Origin: Stercorarius parasiticus
Lineage: Eukaryota; Chordata; Aves; Charadriiformes; Stercorariidae
NCBI GenBank assembly: GCA_013396915.1
Contig: VWZL01004383.1
Span: 315,469-379,468 of the forward strand
Reading direction: 5' to 3'
Length of the DNA: 64,000 nucleotides
Shown piece after piece: positions 13,021-26,062 of this stretch. The position numbers and the translations under genes were made by a program. The notes below the pieces were generated by a model that was not told the DNA's origin, ran no database searches, and was given only the letters and a program-made list of their open reading frames with translations. Position 1 is the first letter of the stretch, and each line of letters begins with the position of its first letter.

Positions 13021-16000
13021 AACAAGGCATACATCGTCAAATTCTGCATGTGAGAGAAAGGGCTTCTCTCCTATCTGTAACTTTTGAATCCATACACTAA
13101 TTTGACAAGAAGGTTAAGGTCTCAAACACTGTAAAACTTCCTATGACTTTTATGAAATTAAGCAGTCAGATATGGGAGAAAGACTTTATTAATGCCTCTA
13201 CTAAGGGAGAGTTCTCGCACAGCAGAAATGTTGAAAATCAAGCACCATTGGCTCATGGAACTATTTCTTTGAAAATCTGGCTCTGAATCTCATCAGTATC
13301 TCCTTACTCTTTGACAGGTGTCCAGTGTTCTGCATGAAGATGTATCCTAGAGAAAGGAAACAATAACAGTGTTTTCGTTTCAGTTGTTTCAATTTTGATG
13401 CTTGTTTTCATTCTCATAAGCAAATGTTTTCCTCTTGTTCTTTCCTAAACTGCCATGGGATAAAATAAAATAAATCTCTAAGAACAAAAAGAAAACAATA
13501 AAGCTCTTAAGAGGCTGTTTGGTTTCTGTTCAGACTCCTAACAGCTGCTTCATTCTTCTTCACTGGTTACAGATTTAATAAGGGCATGTAAGTCTTTAAG
13601 AAAACAGCAATTAAAATGTTCCTTCTTTTTTTTTTCTTTTTTAATGTACTTGCTTTCATATTTCAATATAAAATTATCTTCTCCAGCTTTTTCTTTGAGT
13701 ATAATGCTTGAATTTCTTATTTATTATTCCTAAAATTATTTTTTCAAGAAGAGCAAAAGTAACATGAGGCTGTATTTTCCATGAATAACAACACACAGCT
13801 CTTGTCCTGAATACTGACTTGACTCAAAATAAATCAATAAAATAAATAAATCTTGATTCTAGTGAAATAATCAGATTTTTGTGAAGCAAAACTGATGAGA
13901 CTTAGATCAAAATCTGATCTATTCTTATCATGAGTTTCTCTTTGTAAGCAGTAATGAAACATTTGAGGAAATGTCACTAAAATAGTTCTCATATGATGTC
14001 TATTTTCTGAGTAGAAATATATGATTCACTGATTTCTTACCTGAAAACTTTACATTCATTAGTGGGCTTTCCTTGCCTTTTATCTTCTTGTTTTAGTACT
14101 ATTACTGTGTATGTCACCCTACTCAACTTCTTTCAGCTTTGTATGCCTTAATCTACCTTAGGGATCACATTAGTCTTAACAAAGTTGACGTATTCTGGAA
14201 CCACACTTGTTGAAGAGTACTCTTCTGTTATAGTTGAGTTCACATGACAGAGAGAAAGTACCCACAAATAAATAAAAAATAAATGGTCTAGGCTGGCTTA
14301 CCCAAATAATTCCTTGGAATGTTTGGTAGGAATGCTGAGTTCTTCATGGAAGGAAAGAGTAGGATTGGGAGAGACTTTTAAAATTTATAATGCCAATGTT
14401 AACATTTCAAAAACTTATATCTTATCAGCCTTTCTTTCAGATTTACCACATTTTAGATACTGGTATATATTCCACTGGAAATTAAGACAGTAATTACACT
14501 GTGAACTGCATTATGGAAGCTTTCACAGTGCTGCTGGCTTCCATTCCCAACGACTTGAATACATTGAGGTGCATTGTTTCACTTGAGGTAGGCTATATTC
14601 ATGTGTGTCACTGTTTCTTGCAGAGTAGGGTGTTTCAAGCATGCACTTTAACAGGGAAATTAAGTGTATTGTAGCTATGGACCTGGGAAGCTTTAAAGAC
14701 TTGTTTGCTTCTCTAGCAGTCAGTTCATTTCTGCCCTAATTTCAACAATAGCAATGCTCCAGGATATTATCTGTCAGCTAAAAAAGCCTTTTGACAGTAT
14801 TCAGTCATCACTCTCCTACTGCTTAATCTTTAATAGCATTTATAATATCACCTGTCATTAGACAGAGTTCCAATGGTAATTTATCTTTACTCCTCCCCTT
14901 TGCACTGTGCTAGAAAGCAGTAGAATTGTGAGATATGCAGTTACTGAAGGAAGCCTCTACTGCCCCAAACATACATTCTCAATAGGTTGAATTATCCCAC
15001 AACATTAAAATAAAATTAAACTTAAAATTGAATTTTAGACAGTTGTGATAAAATTTTAAAGAGGAAATTGATAGCTGAAAATCCCTCTTTATTTTTTAAT
15101 GAAGTTTCACAAACTAGTCATCTTATTTTTCAAACCTTTGTTGATTTGACACCCCCAATACCTATTTTAGTGTTATATTTTTTTTGTGAAAAGAAAATGA
15201 GTCATTCTCCACTTACATGCCTTATAGCTAAAACAAAAGCAAGAAAGACATTTTTACTCTGTAAGAGACTGCAGTACATAATCTTCTCTAAATGTTAGTC
15301 TGTTTAGGTGAGTTACAAGTGTTCACCCTGCACAGTCACAAAGCAGAAATGGATGCATGGATCCGAAGTAACCAGTGGTGCCAATTTTTGTATTAGTTAA
15401 AACATCATTTGATTAATATAAATTGAGAAAAATATTTTGTGTGTGAATGTAATTAATTTTGTGAACAAAAGCTGCAGAAAACCACCTTCTGTCTTGGAAC
15501 TTTCAGTCAATTCTCATGCAGCTCTAGGGTTGGGTTGCTAAACTGTTTGGAGTAACATGAAGAATGAGATTTCACGTTTGTCTTCACTTTCCTCTTCCAA
15601 GTTTTAAAGACAACAGGAAATTCAGGGAAAATTAATATATTCAGTCTGTTCAATGAAATCAGTGAAATTAGGAAAGACGAAGGTCCAGAATATCTTTTAC
15701 GCTGAAACCATTTTTGCTTCTCCTCTCAGCCCCTAAATGTTGCACTGTAGCCAGTACTCTATACATAGACCTCTGTGGAGTTGAATTAATGATGTGCTTA
15801 AAACACAAAAAACTCTCTTGGACATTAGTTTGGAGGAGAATTTAGGTTTTCTGATCCAAAGACCTATCCCTAATCTAGGAAACTTTTGGGAACAGCTTTC
15901 TCTTTAGTGAAGTCCAAAGAAAGTTTGCTCTGTCACATTCCCATTTCACCCACAGTCAGATGTCCTATTTCTTCCTGTGATAAAGCAGAATGTGGCATGA

Positions 16001-19000
16001 TATAGTTGCCTGAAAATAGATGTCTAGTGCCATTTGGCACTCTCTAAGATACCAGAGGTAACTACAGCGGACTGGCAGCTAAGACACAGAATTTGCTGGA
16101 GGCCCTTGTACTTCTGCAGTTGCAGCTGGAGTCTGGGTAGGACATCCCCTGGACCCTGCGTGGACTAATGATTGGATCCATTTGTCACAGAAGAATTTTC
16201 TCTAACACTTGGATTTGTCAAGACACAATTAACAATTTCATTGGAGTTCTTCTGTCACATTCCAGGAAGTTTACTTGTTGCTGAATGGCAGGGATTGGGA
16301 CAGTCAGGTTACGCTATTTAGTGGCTATGATCCATTTCCGTTTACACAAACACAGTCTGTCACCTTTTACAGTTTGATAATTAATAGATTTTAGAACTTC
16401 CACCTAAACTTATAGTTATAAATGTGAAGGGTCTATAAAATCAATAGCCGCTTGTTTATACATCCAGATGCTTTACTAATTTAACCTTCATTATGCTTCT
16501 CTGTGGCAGGTAACAAGCCTTAATATTTCAGACAGCATACAGGGATAGAGAGGTTTATTCAGTTACTCAAGGCTGTGCTGCAGGCATAGGGTCTGAGATT
16601 AGCATTACTTGATTTGATATTTTATTCTATATGATCCTAAGGACTTCCATCCCCAAACCTTCCAAGACTGTCTCCAAATGTAGTCAAAATGTGATTAATC
16701 AATACACAAAGTATTATAAAAATTCCTGGGGAGTTTGGGGTGAAAGTTGTGTTTCTTTTGGTGCAAACACAAGGACAGTCTTCTTAAAAAAACCTTTCAG
16801 AGTTAGGACAGTGTAGGGGCAAATAATGTTCCTTTACAGGAGACGTGGCACAGCGTGTATGTATCTGCATGTTCTCCTTCTGCCTCTGGTGGAATGGTCT
16901 AAGCATCTTAAGCCAGTTTTTACATGCTTAGCAATAATAGTCCATTCCAGGGGACAGCAAGTGGTATATGTGGGTGCCATGGTATCTGCTTGTTAGAATT
17001 CAAGCATACACTAACTGGAACATTAAGTTAGATTCCTTTTTATCAGAACATGGGATAAAATCAGCCTAGTGCTACTCGTTCCTTATCAAGTGGTATGGAA
17101 GCTTTTATAATCAATGATCCAAAGTATACACAACAGATTTTCAGATCAGTGTGTTACTGTGAGACCAGAACAGAGCATGCTGGCTGAAATCTTGAAGGCT
17201 TGTATACTGAAAAATAAATCATTTGGCACTTCTGTTACATTTTCCAGTAGCTTTGGTGTTTGGCATATATAATTTAACAAGTTTGCAAAATAAGAAAAAT
17301 AATTCATTGTCAGGCTCTCAAAAATGGGATGCTTAAGTGTTTCATTGAACATCTGGTTTTAGAGAATTTCCTTTCTATAACTTCAAAAAATAACATCAGT
17401 CTTTTCAGAAGAAATAAAATGCTGCAAATCATGGATGCAAGTAACAGGTGAAATTTGATTTCACTTAGTATGAAAACTGAAATACTGAAGAATAAAAACA
17501 AATTATGTGTTATAGTATTCAAATTTTAATAAATGATCTTTTCCATTCCAAGAGCAATACTCCTTATATTTGTATCCTGTGATCAGCCTCAGGAGTTTGA
17601 GTTGGCAAAGAAATTTCTTTTCTAGCCTGTAGCCATGTGCTTTCATCCAACTGTTTTATTTATCCCCTTTTGCTCCCATCTTTTATTCTCTTATGCATAC
17701 TCACACTTTCTGATCCCCTGCCTTGTATTTCATTTTCTCAGTTCTTATCCCAGAAGATTTCTTTTCAAAATAGATGCATAGCTCTGAGAAAATGGCTTGG
17801 GAAGTAGGATCCCTGGGGAGAAGGCCTCAGGAAATGAAATAGCTCAGCTTAAACACAACAATGAGTTGGTCACAGGATTGGGATGAATGCAGTTAAGTGT
17901 ACTGGTTTTGTTTTGTTTCTTTCTTGAATAGCGGTTCTAATTTTGCTGTACTAAATAATCATATTTTAAGCATACCTAAAAGTGAAAAAAGAAGTTTTAA
18001 AGTGGAGTAATAGCAGAAAGATATTTGAAGTTTAGATTGATTTTTTTTTTTTTATTTCACTTGATAATACAGATCTATTTACTGATAATTTTGGCTAAAT
18101 TTCAACAACCTTTGCACACAAAAAATCCAGTCCTAGGGTATTAAAGCAGCATACATTATCAGAAAGATTATGGATGACAGCTGGGCTGGTTGATGATAGC
18201 TGAGGAAAAACAAGTTTTGCTAGCTGGAAAGATTATTACTGAAGCACTCACAGTGGTGAGATGGCAAAATCAAATACAGATTGTGCCTTTAGCTGTTGGC
18301 ATTGAAGTTTGCGTGACTGTGAAATCTACATATGCAACGTGATGGTTCTTTTTTATTGCACTTTTTTCCTCACTGTATATAAAAGACAAATGGTATTTTT
18401 CTTTCCCTGTACCACACCAAATAAGGTGTCAGGTGTTGTTTTTCTCCATTTAGTCATTGCTTGATGTAAGGTACGATCCAAATGGAACAGTGGCACGATT
18501 TTATACAAATTGTGTTGGCTCGTCTGCACTAGTCCTTAATAATTCCTAAGATTAAAAAAAAAATATTCTTTGCCTTATTTACCAGCCATCATGTAATAAA
18601 TGACCGCAAAGCATAATTTGTTTTCCAGAATCTAAGATATAAAACTGAGTTTTATACATTTTATACTGTTTTATGCTAATGTAGAAAACTGAATTTTAAA
18701 CTCTTACAGAGCAACTAATAACCAAACTCTGTGGTGTAACTTCAGAGTTATACATAGGGCTGCAGAGGCTATAAATTTGGAAGGAACCTGACTTTTAGTG
18801 GCTTCATATTATAGTCTGTCAAGACAGAGTGAAAGCAAGAGCTATTTCTATTAGCATAGTAATGAAGCATTTTTTCCAAAGATAGTGAATGAAATCAACA
18901 CATTAATTAGATTTTATGCATAATACTTGATGGTCAACATTAGTCAAAAGAGATAGGGAAAACTTCCATTTAATGCATGCCAATATTCTTATTATATTGG

Positions 19001-21095
19001 ATAAAGAATAAGAACAAGAAGATAACATAAGCAACTGTGAGAGGAGCACTTCTCAGAATAAAATCATGTGCATCTCATCTTTTTGCTTACATTATGAAGA
19101 TGTGGAAAGGAAAAAAATACTACAGAGGAGAAAAGAAATAATTCTCAGCATAGCATGATATTCATCATATGATTCAGATAAGGTCATGCACTTGATTATA
19201 GAGATAAAACGCACATGTACATCATCTGTGATAGACATATATTTAGGTGAGAATCATAATATTTTGTATCTACTCTTACACACATACACAATTTTATTGT
19301 TTCTTCACAGCCTTTCTTAAAAAGGTAATGAAAAAACTGAATCCTGGTGACTTCTGTTTCCAATGCTCTAACTGTTTTTTTTGCCCTCTGGCATATTTGT
19401 GAAGACTCAGTTGCCCTGAGAGATGGCCATGAGGCTGGTTTGACCAGTGGCACTGATTAAACAGAAATTGCTTTCTAGCCACTTTTGCTCAGACTATCAA
19501 ACCAAGAGTCCATTAGTAAGAACATGCAGCTAGAGAACATTAATATTCTTATACCTTTGTATGAACCAATATAAAAGATTTTCTTTGTTTTATGTAAAGT
19601 GCTCATGTTACAAAGAAATCTTTCACATTTTTTTTTGTACTAAAGTGTTTCATAAGAACTGCTACACAGGGTTTATGTATTCATGGAAGCAAGGTTGTTT
19701 AATTCTGTTCTGTAACATCTCGAATGCATGTCTAGAATTACCAAAGAGCATATTTTATTTCTTTATATATGTATGAATCCTTTTACTATCGCTTCTTCTT
19801 TCCTACTTTTATATTCCTTTTCTTACCTGTATCCTCCTTCCCCTTTATATATCTAGCATCACTAATAGTTTCTTCTCAATTTCTCATGTACTAATCATAA
19901 TTACAGATGTTGATTTTCCTTCCTGCTTGCAAATTATTGCATAATTTCATATTCAATTAAAGTATTTTCAGATAAATCTACTGTATTGTTTTTAACATAA
20001 TAAAATTCATAAAAAAGATTTATAGGAGTTCACTTTATTTGATGTAGAATGAAAAAAATGTTTGTTTAATTCATATGAGGTAGCCAGGAGAAGTTGAAAA
20101 GAAGCATTCTTATAATTGCAAAAAATTCTCTGATTATGCAGCTGTAGAAAGAAAAGGTAATTGACATTTACCGACTCTCATATAGAGACAAAATGACTAC
20201 TTTCATCATATCTCTTTTGCACAGTATTTAAACTATAAGTGGAAATAGCTTTTGACAAATTGCAAGTAACTCAGCAAATATATTAATAGTAATTTATGTG
20301 AATCATGGATAATATAATTTATGCCAAGATTGCTGAAATTTTATCAGATCATCACTCTCTGAAAGTACAGAATAATATATTGACCTCCGCAAGTAAAAAA
20401 ACTTTAAATACAGCTTATCTGGCACTTTACTTTCTCATTATGAAATAAGCATCTGCATTAACCGCTTACCAAAGATTCATAATATATTGCTGTTTTACTT
20501 TATTCAGCTCTTGAGTGGAAATGATTCCAAAACACAACCTTAGGTGTAAACAGTCTCTCACTGTTCATAATTCTGTTGTGTAAACAGACTTTCACCTATA
20601 TAAATAGATAAAAACAACACCAAATGCTCTCACATTATGAGGGGTTGAACACTGCGGATTTCAATGTAATTGTTGTACCTTCAGTGTGCTCCTTCATGAA
20701 GGTGAATTGACTGAATTACATAAATATTTTTCTCTATGTGTGCTCTTTGTGGGTGTCTAAGACTTCAATAGCAGGGTCAACATCTCCGCAGAGAAAAGTG
20801 TCACAGCTACAGAAAAATTGCTTCATGTATGTAATATTCTATCTAATCTAATATTTAAAAGCTGGTGGAACATTTTGAAAGCTTTTTATTCCAAAATTAG
20901 AAACAATCCAAATAGTTCTCTGGAAAAAAATTGTTCATGATTTTCTACCTTTTTCATGTATATGTAAAATGAATGCTGTCCCCCCTGAATTCCCCTTTCA
21001 ACAGCATAACACTATGTTTCAATGATAGTGTATTAAGTTTGGCATTTCATAGCTTTCACGCTATGGGAAATAGTGAGTAACTATTCCAATTCATT
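13021..21095. other. Unique non-coding DNA
   Basis: No gene or family repeat recognised. A low-AT, simple-repeat-poor stretch at about 14480-14940 could be a conserved element. It holds a short ATG-initiated frame (14517-14591) ending at a GAG|GTAGGC donor-like site. T or A runs lie near 13627-13642 and 18042-18053. Confidence 0.5.
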
Positions 21096-21099
21096 TTAT

Positions 21100-21240
21100 C
21101 CATGACTTTTATGATTCCAGAGACCTTTATCATATTCACTCTTTTATTTATTCCTTTACAAAACTGAAGAGCACCAGTTTCACTCTCTTCTTGCTTAGAA
21201 GTCATTCCACACTTCTGACAATCTTCATTGCCCCACACAG
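21100..21240 (-). mobile_element. Ancient CR1 LINE fragment (late ORF2 / 3' region)
   Basis: Read on minus, this resembles the segment of old CR1 elements that lies near the end of ORF2. The order of recognisable words on the plus strand is a 'tgattt..agaccttTATCATAT' stretch, then CTGAAGAGCACCAGTTTC, then a CATTCCACA / ATCTTCATTGCCC stretch. This matches the order in turtle, crocodilian and avian CR1 copies as I remember them. It is strongly diverged and gapped, and both ends are lost. The short minus-strand open frame across it has no intact domain. Confidence 0.55.
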
Positions 21241-24200
21241 ACTGTAACTGGTGACTTCTCCCCAGAGCTCAGGTGAGCACTATCGCTTTTGTACGCAGTG
21301 GGCAAGCTAAAACATTGCCTTCACCGCAATCAACAAAGCTTCTATAAATCTGTGTTCTTGATAAAAAAAAATCTCGTGTTACTATGGCTTGCTTATTGGA
21401 CATGTTTCTATCTGCAATAGGGTATTTTTGGCACTTGAATGTACAAGATTATGATTTGGGAGACAGAAAGGAAAGAGCAGTAGAGAAACTCTATCAGCAA
21501 TGGCATCACTTCCACCTTTTTTTTTTTTCTTTTTTTTTTTTTAACTTACAAGATCTGTTTACCTGGAGGTAAGACTACCTTATGACTTGTTTCTACAGCT
21601 TATATAGTATCTTGATTTTGTACAGGTTACCGTGTCTGGTTTTATGAGACAAATAATATGTAAATAAGTAACAAAGCTCTTTTCTCTATATATTTTTTTA
21701 AAAAAATACAGTTATTGCAAATGCTTAGAAAATAATGTTTGCAATGATATGTGTTGTCCCCTCTCTTAACGGTATTGTGTGAGATGTGTCCCTTAAATTC
21801 AGGTCAAAGCAGATTTAGGTTAGACTGTGAAAAGGGATTTCTAATTAAAATATGTAGATTCCACCAGGGACCAGTGTGTTCTGTGGACACAAAACATAAT
21901 GTTCAAATGGAGGTGACTGCAATCTCAAAAGACTTTTCATTGGCTTTTCTACTGCAGTCTTCCATCCTTTCCCCTTCTCCCACCCCACAGTAGCAGCTGA
22001 ACTAATAAATTAAAGACCTAAGGTCTGGGGTGAAAGACTGTTTATTTCACTTCAAAATGTAGTCACTTTACAAAACCAAACCAAACCAAACCATAAGATA
22101 CAGTGAGATTGTGATTCCTTAAAACAAATATGAAAAATGTCTTACAACTCCAGTAAAGTTCCAAACAGCAATTTTCACTTCAGTTTGCTGAAAAGTGAGC
22201 CCTTCTACATCTGTAGTGACCAGGCCAGCTCTATACTTTGTAGGAATAAAATCATACACCGCATGAGTCAGGATTATCTCATTGTGGAGGAAAGCCATGT
22301 TTTAATGTGGCAGAGAGCACTGAAATAGTTCTCACTTATAGCATGTGCTGCCAGTATCTCTAAAACAATTTCTATCAACTTCATCACTTCAGAAAGGAGC
22401 TGACATTCAGTTTGGTTCAATAAACAGAGATATTTCTGAACAGACTTCTGTGCTCTTTCTGTAATATGACAGTTAGCTTGAAGCAGATGAAGCTAAGTAA
22501 TCAGACCATTGTGGCTGAAATTTGAACTATAGACCAAAACAAGTTATGAACATACATTGCTCTTATGTTTGGTAGTGTTATGAATGTCTTTCAATATTTT
22601 CAATCAAATTGCAGCCTTTCTTTTAAGATCTGGATTGAATATTGGGCACTGTAAAATCAATCATTTTAAAATAAATCTATATAATGGATTCCTTTAATGA
22701 ACTTGAATGGCTTCAATTGGTGTTATCACCTGTCCCTGCAATGTTAACGTCTATTTTTTTTTTTTAAAGCCCTAATATTTTATCTGTCTTCAACTTTCAG
22801 CCTTTTGGGTGGATTTTTTCTCAGAGTAGGTGCAAGCTTTCATATGATTGATAGATTGAACGAAGCAGCATTTTCATAAAAGATTGGACTCCTGTTGATG
22901 AAACTTGCCCTTGAAAAATTGTTATATAAATAATTCAAAAAGTTAAACTGTTCCATTTGAACTGACGTGCCATCAATTAAAGGGACCATTTCAGTCTTTT
23001 GCTACTGCAACAAATGTTTATTTTCCTCTTTTCAAGATAGTTCTCTGAAACTGAAACATGCTTTCTTGAACAAAAAATTCAACTTGTGGGAGACAAGATA
23101 CTGGTGTTTGTTGACTTACTACTTACATTCTTTCTGTCTTGAAATAGAATGGGATTTTTCATGTTAATTTTTTGTTTTATGAATAATTAAGAGTCTTTTA
23201 GAAAAGTATTACCTCTAAAATAGCAACATAATAATGTGTATGTTAAACTTATATATGTCTTATTGCATTCGGTTTGCTATATCCCTAGACTACTAGTGGC
23301 TTTTCTGTTCTTTGTTTATGTTGATTCACAGCTCTAAACCTGTTACTACACTTTTAATTGTTGGCTGTAATACCTCGGGCTTATTGTACGCTCCTCTTGA
23401 ACTCTTCACCAAGTTCTGCATCATCATCTACTTACCACTGACATAAAATGCAGTTGCTGTTTTCTTTGAAATTTTTTTTGTTGACCATAACTTCTGGAAA
23501 GTAGTTTAAATTTTTTCAGAATTACATTTGCAATTTCAAGATCCAATTTTTCTATGGTATCTTTTTAGAAAACCTCTCTCTTGAATTTGTCATTTTTCCA
23601 GCCACTTTGAAATATCAGGATCAAGTTCTGCGAGCCAGCCAAGTTATTGAATAAAGTGACTGTCATCCTCTGTGCTTAACAATCTGTCTTCAGCCCGTTT
23701 GGCTTAGTGGTATCACAGAGGAGTCCTCGTCTGGCAAAAGAGTATATGTTACCGTTTTCATTAGGACTCTTACGTTTGTTATTTCTTCTAAGAATACTGA
23801 AAACATTTTTGTCTCCAACATTTCCTGTGCTATTTTGAAGAACAGGAACAATTCATGGTGACATTAGCAAGCTCCACATCATTCAAATTTGTTTCAAGAC
23901 CTTTTTTAAAAACATAAGACAGGACACTCTAAGTCATTCCCAAACAGCCTGACACAGCTGTGATCACTGAGCTACCATGAGGGATGGGCAGTCTGACAGA
24001 CAAATCATCACTAAGAAGCCTAGTGCTCCTCTTACCTAGCTCTGTGCTTAAAACACTTCATCCCTTGAAATTCACAACTTTTTTATTTCTCTTCCCACAA
24101 GTAGTCAATGGGGCTGTGAACACTTTTGGAAATGTGTGGGCTTTCTGCTCTGATTACTTAGTTCAAGAATCTAAAATTCGAGATAGTGACAGCTCATGAT

Positions 24201-24859
24201 CAGTAAGGGTTTCCTGGAAGAAGACCCAAAGTAAAAAGAAAACTCAAGATAAGCTGCACAGGTTGATACAGTCACAAAGCAGAATAGTTGTGTCAGGAGA
24301 CCTCTTTCCTATTCATCCTGCCCTGAGCGTCCATGGATGGCTTTATGAAGTGTGTTACCTGAGGAGAAAATAAAAGTTAATCTTGAATCCTCCCCTGCAA
24401 CATGGTTGGGTGCCACGTTGTTCTTAATGCTTTGTTTCTTCATGGCTCATACATTATCAAAAGGATTGTCTGGCACCATATAGGTTTTATGATCAAAGAA
24501 TTCACTCAGCATTTGCCTCCTGGCTGCCCATCATGTTCCAGGATGTTTCAGGGGAGTTCAGCCAAATGCTACTGGTTTTCAGCCTGTTCCCTCTCTCCCT
24601 AATCTTGATGCAAAAATCAATGTAGGGCTTAAAGAAAAAGTATCAATGTTCTGCTTTGCAGCTGGAGTTCCACATTCTGTATATTGATGGTAAACAGAAA
24701 AGTTGCTGGACTGGGGACTCAGTTTCAAATATTTCTATAGATGGGAATAAATTAAATCAACAGAGTATAATTTATTCCTTGTACCTACACCCTCCAGAAT
24801 CTCAGCCCTCTAATTGACGGTCTCATCCATGTATCATCCATGGATTTTCTTCAGGCTGG
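21241..24859. other. Unique non-coding DNA with small simple repeats
   Basis: No gene recognised. Simple sequence includes a T-rich tract at 21519-21542, a T/A tract at 21690-21707, (CCAAA)n at 22074-22092 and a T run near 22755-22766. Confidence 0.55.
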
Positions 24860-25915
24860 TACCTGAAATATATTGTGCTGGCTCCAACAGGCTGAGTGAA
24901 GCGAGACTCCTGCAGCTCCATGCTCCCTGTCCCACCAGCAGCGAGGCTGAGCATGTATTCCTCGTAGGCACGTGCACACAGAGCGCTCATACGCAGAAAT
25001 ATACATGGCCGTACGTACAGATCAACAGATGCAGACAGACACACAGAGCTCTCACATGAACACAGACAGGACCAATAGCTTCATCCTGCTCCCCTATCTG
25101 GCTGAGCAAGGTGGAGCTGTGTAGTAAGATTATAAATACACACAGGTACAACATGGATCCCTCCAGCAGCAGCAGCTGGCCTCAGACACTCAGTCTGCCC
25201 AGCAGCTGTCCCTGGATCCCAGTCTCCCCAGTTGCTAAAAAATGGATGTACAAGCCTCAAAGCCACAGCCCCACCCCAGTTGCAGGTACAGACCCCTCAC
25301 TTGCAGTCACATTCACACTCACACAGAAGCACCCCCAAAGCTGTCCAGGATGCCCCTGGGTCCCCAGTAGTCAATTAGTCCACAGTCTCATCCCAACCAT
25401 CACCCTTCCCCTGGCTCCTTAGCCACTTCATCCACTTCCTGGAGAGTCCGGGTTGATCTTCATTAGTGCTTACACACTCACTTGCATGCTGGCATGTGCC
25501 CCAGTCACTGGCATCTGGGCTTCTGAGTCCTGGTCCCAATCCTGTGGCTGGCACTGGGTTTCACTCCTTCAGGTCTCTCCAGTCACTGACATCCAGGCAC
25601 ACGGGCCCCCCGACCCATGGACTGGCTCCAGTTGCTGGCACACAGGCCCTTCATACAGACACACAATAGACAGAGTGAGAATTTCGCACTCAGGAAAGAG
25701 CCAGAGAGGAATTTAATTTTAAGACGGGATAGATAGCGTGCCAGACAGTTGCACCAATCAGCCAACTATTTACACATGACATCCACTTTTATGTCCTTAA
25801 CCTTGTTTTCCTACACTTGCTCCTCTCAAATCACCTAAATCCATCCCTTTCCCTGACATTGGTCCCTCCCCTGAACAACCCATAAGAAGTCTTGTGCAAT
25901 CCCCAAATGCTCTTC
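24860..25915 (-). mobile_element. GC-rich LTR-retroelement-like block, family not identified
   Basis: About 1 kb of GC- and CpG-richer sequence stands out sharply from AT-rich flanks. Read on minus it has the order of an LTR promoter: a CCAAT-type site (plus-strand CACCAATCAGCC, 25752-25763), a TATA-like ATAAAAG near 25790-25797, and a degenerate poly(A) signal ATTAAAT about 80 bases further downstream. A long GC-rich region follows with at least five degenerate copies of CCAGTYRCTGG (plus-strand 25228, 25276, 25501, 25579, 25628). I infer R/U5 and 5' leader of an avian endogenous retrovirus. No gag or pol frame and no second LTR are visible. A decayed minisatellite-bearing gene 5' region is the alternative. 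Confidence 0.4.
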
Positions 25916-25924
25916 CCCTGGTTT

Positions 25925-26062
25925 CCTGTTGGTCAACTCCCAACATATATTGGTGCCTGGGGTTTCTCCTGCCCAGGTGCAGGACTTTGTGCTTCCCTTT
26001 GTGGAAATGTATGGGGTTCCTGTCAGTCCATTTCTTCATCCTGCTCCCAGGTTCCTGCACCA
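25925..26062 (-). pseudogene. CR1 reverse-transcriptase C-terminal fragment
   Basis: A minus-strand open frame contains KWTDRNPIHFHKGKHKVLHL followed by GRRNPRHQYMLG. This is the pattern just downstream of the RT catalytic core in CR1-family LINEs: a W-D-N..FN/HxxK motif, then VLHLGR and N-P-x-xQY. Only about 40 residues match; similarity stops abruptly after the DQQE that follows, where the GC-rich LTR-like block begins. The catalytic YADD region is absent. It is a dead fragment of a CR1 insertion in minus orientation, possibly split or captured when the neighbouring element arrived. Confidence 0.75.

Noticed and set aside
23696..23760. tRNA-like A-box word (TGGCTTAGTGG at 23700-23710)
   Set aside because: No matching B box at the right distance and no cloverleaf; birds have few tRNA-derived SINEs.
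25081..25765. Several overlapping 60- to 103-codon frames in the GC-rich block
   Set aside because: All frames are open because of high GC; Pro/Ser/Thr/Trp-rich translations follow the repeated CCAGTYRCTGG words rather than a protein.
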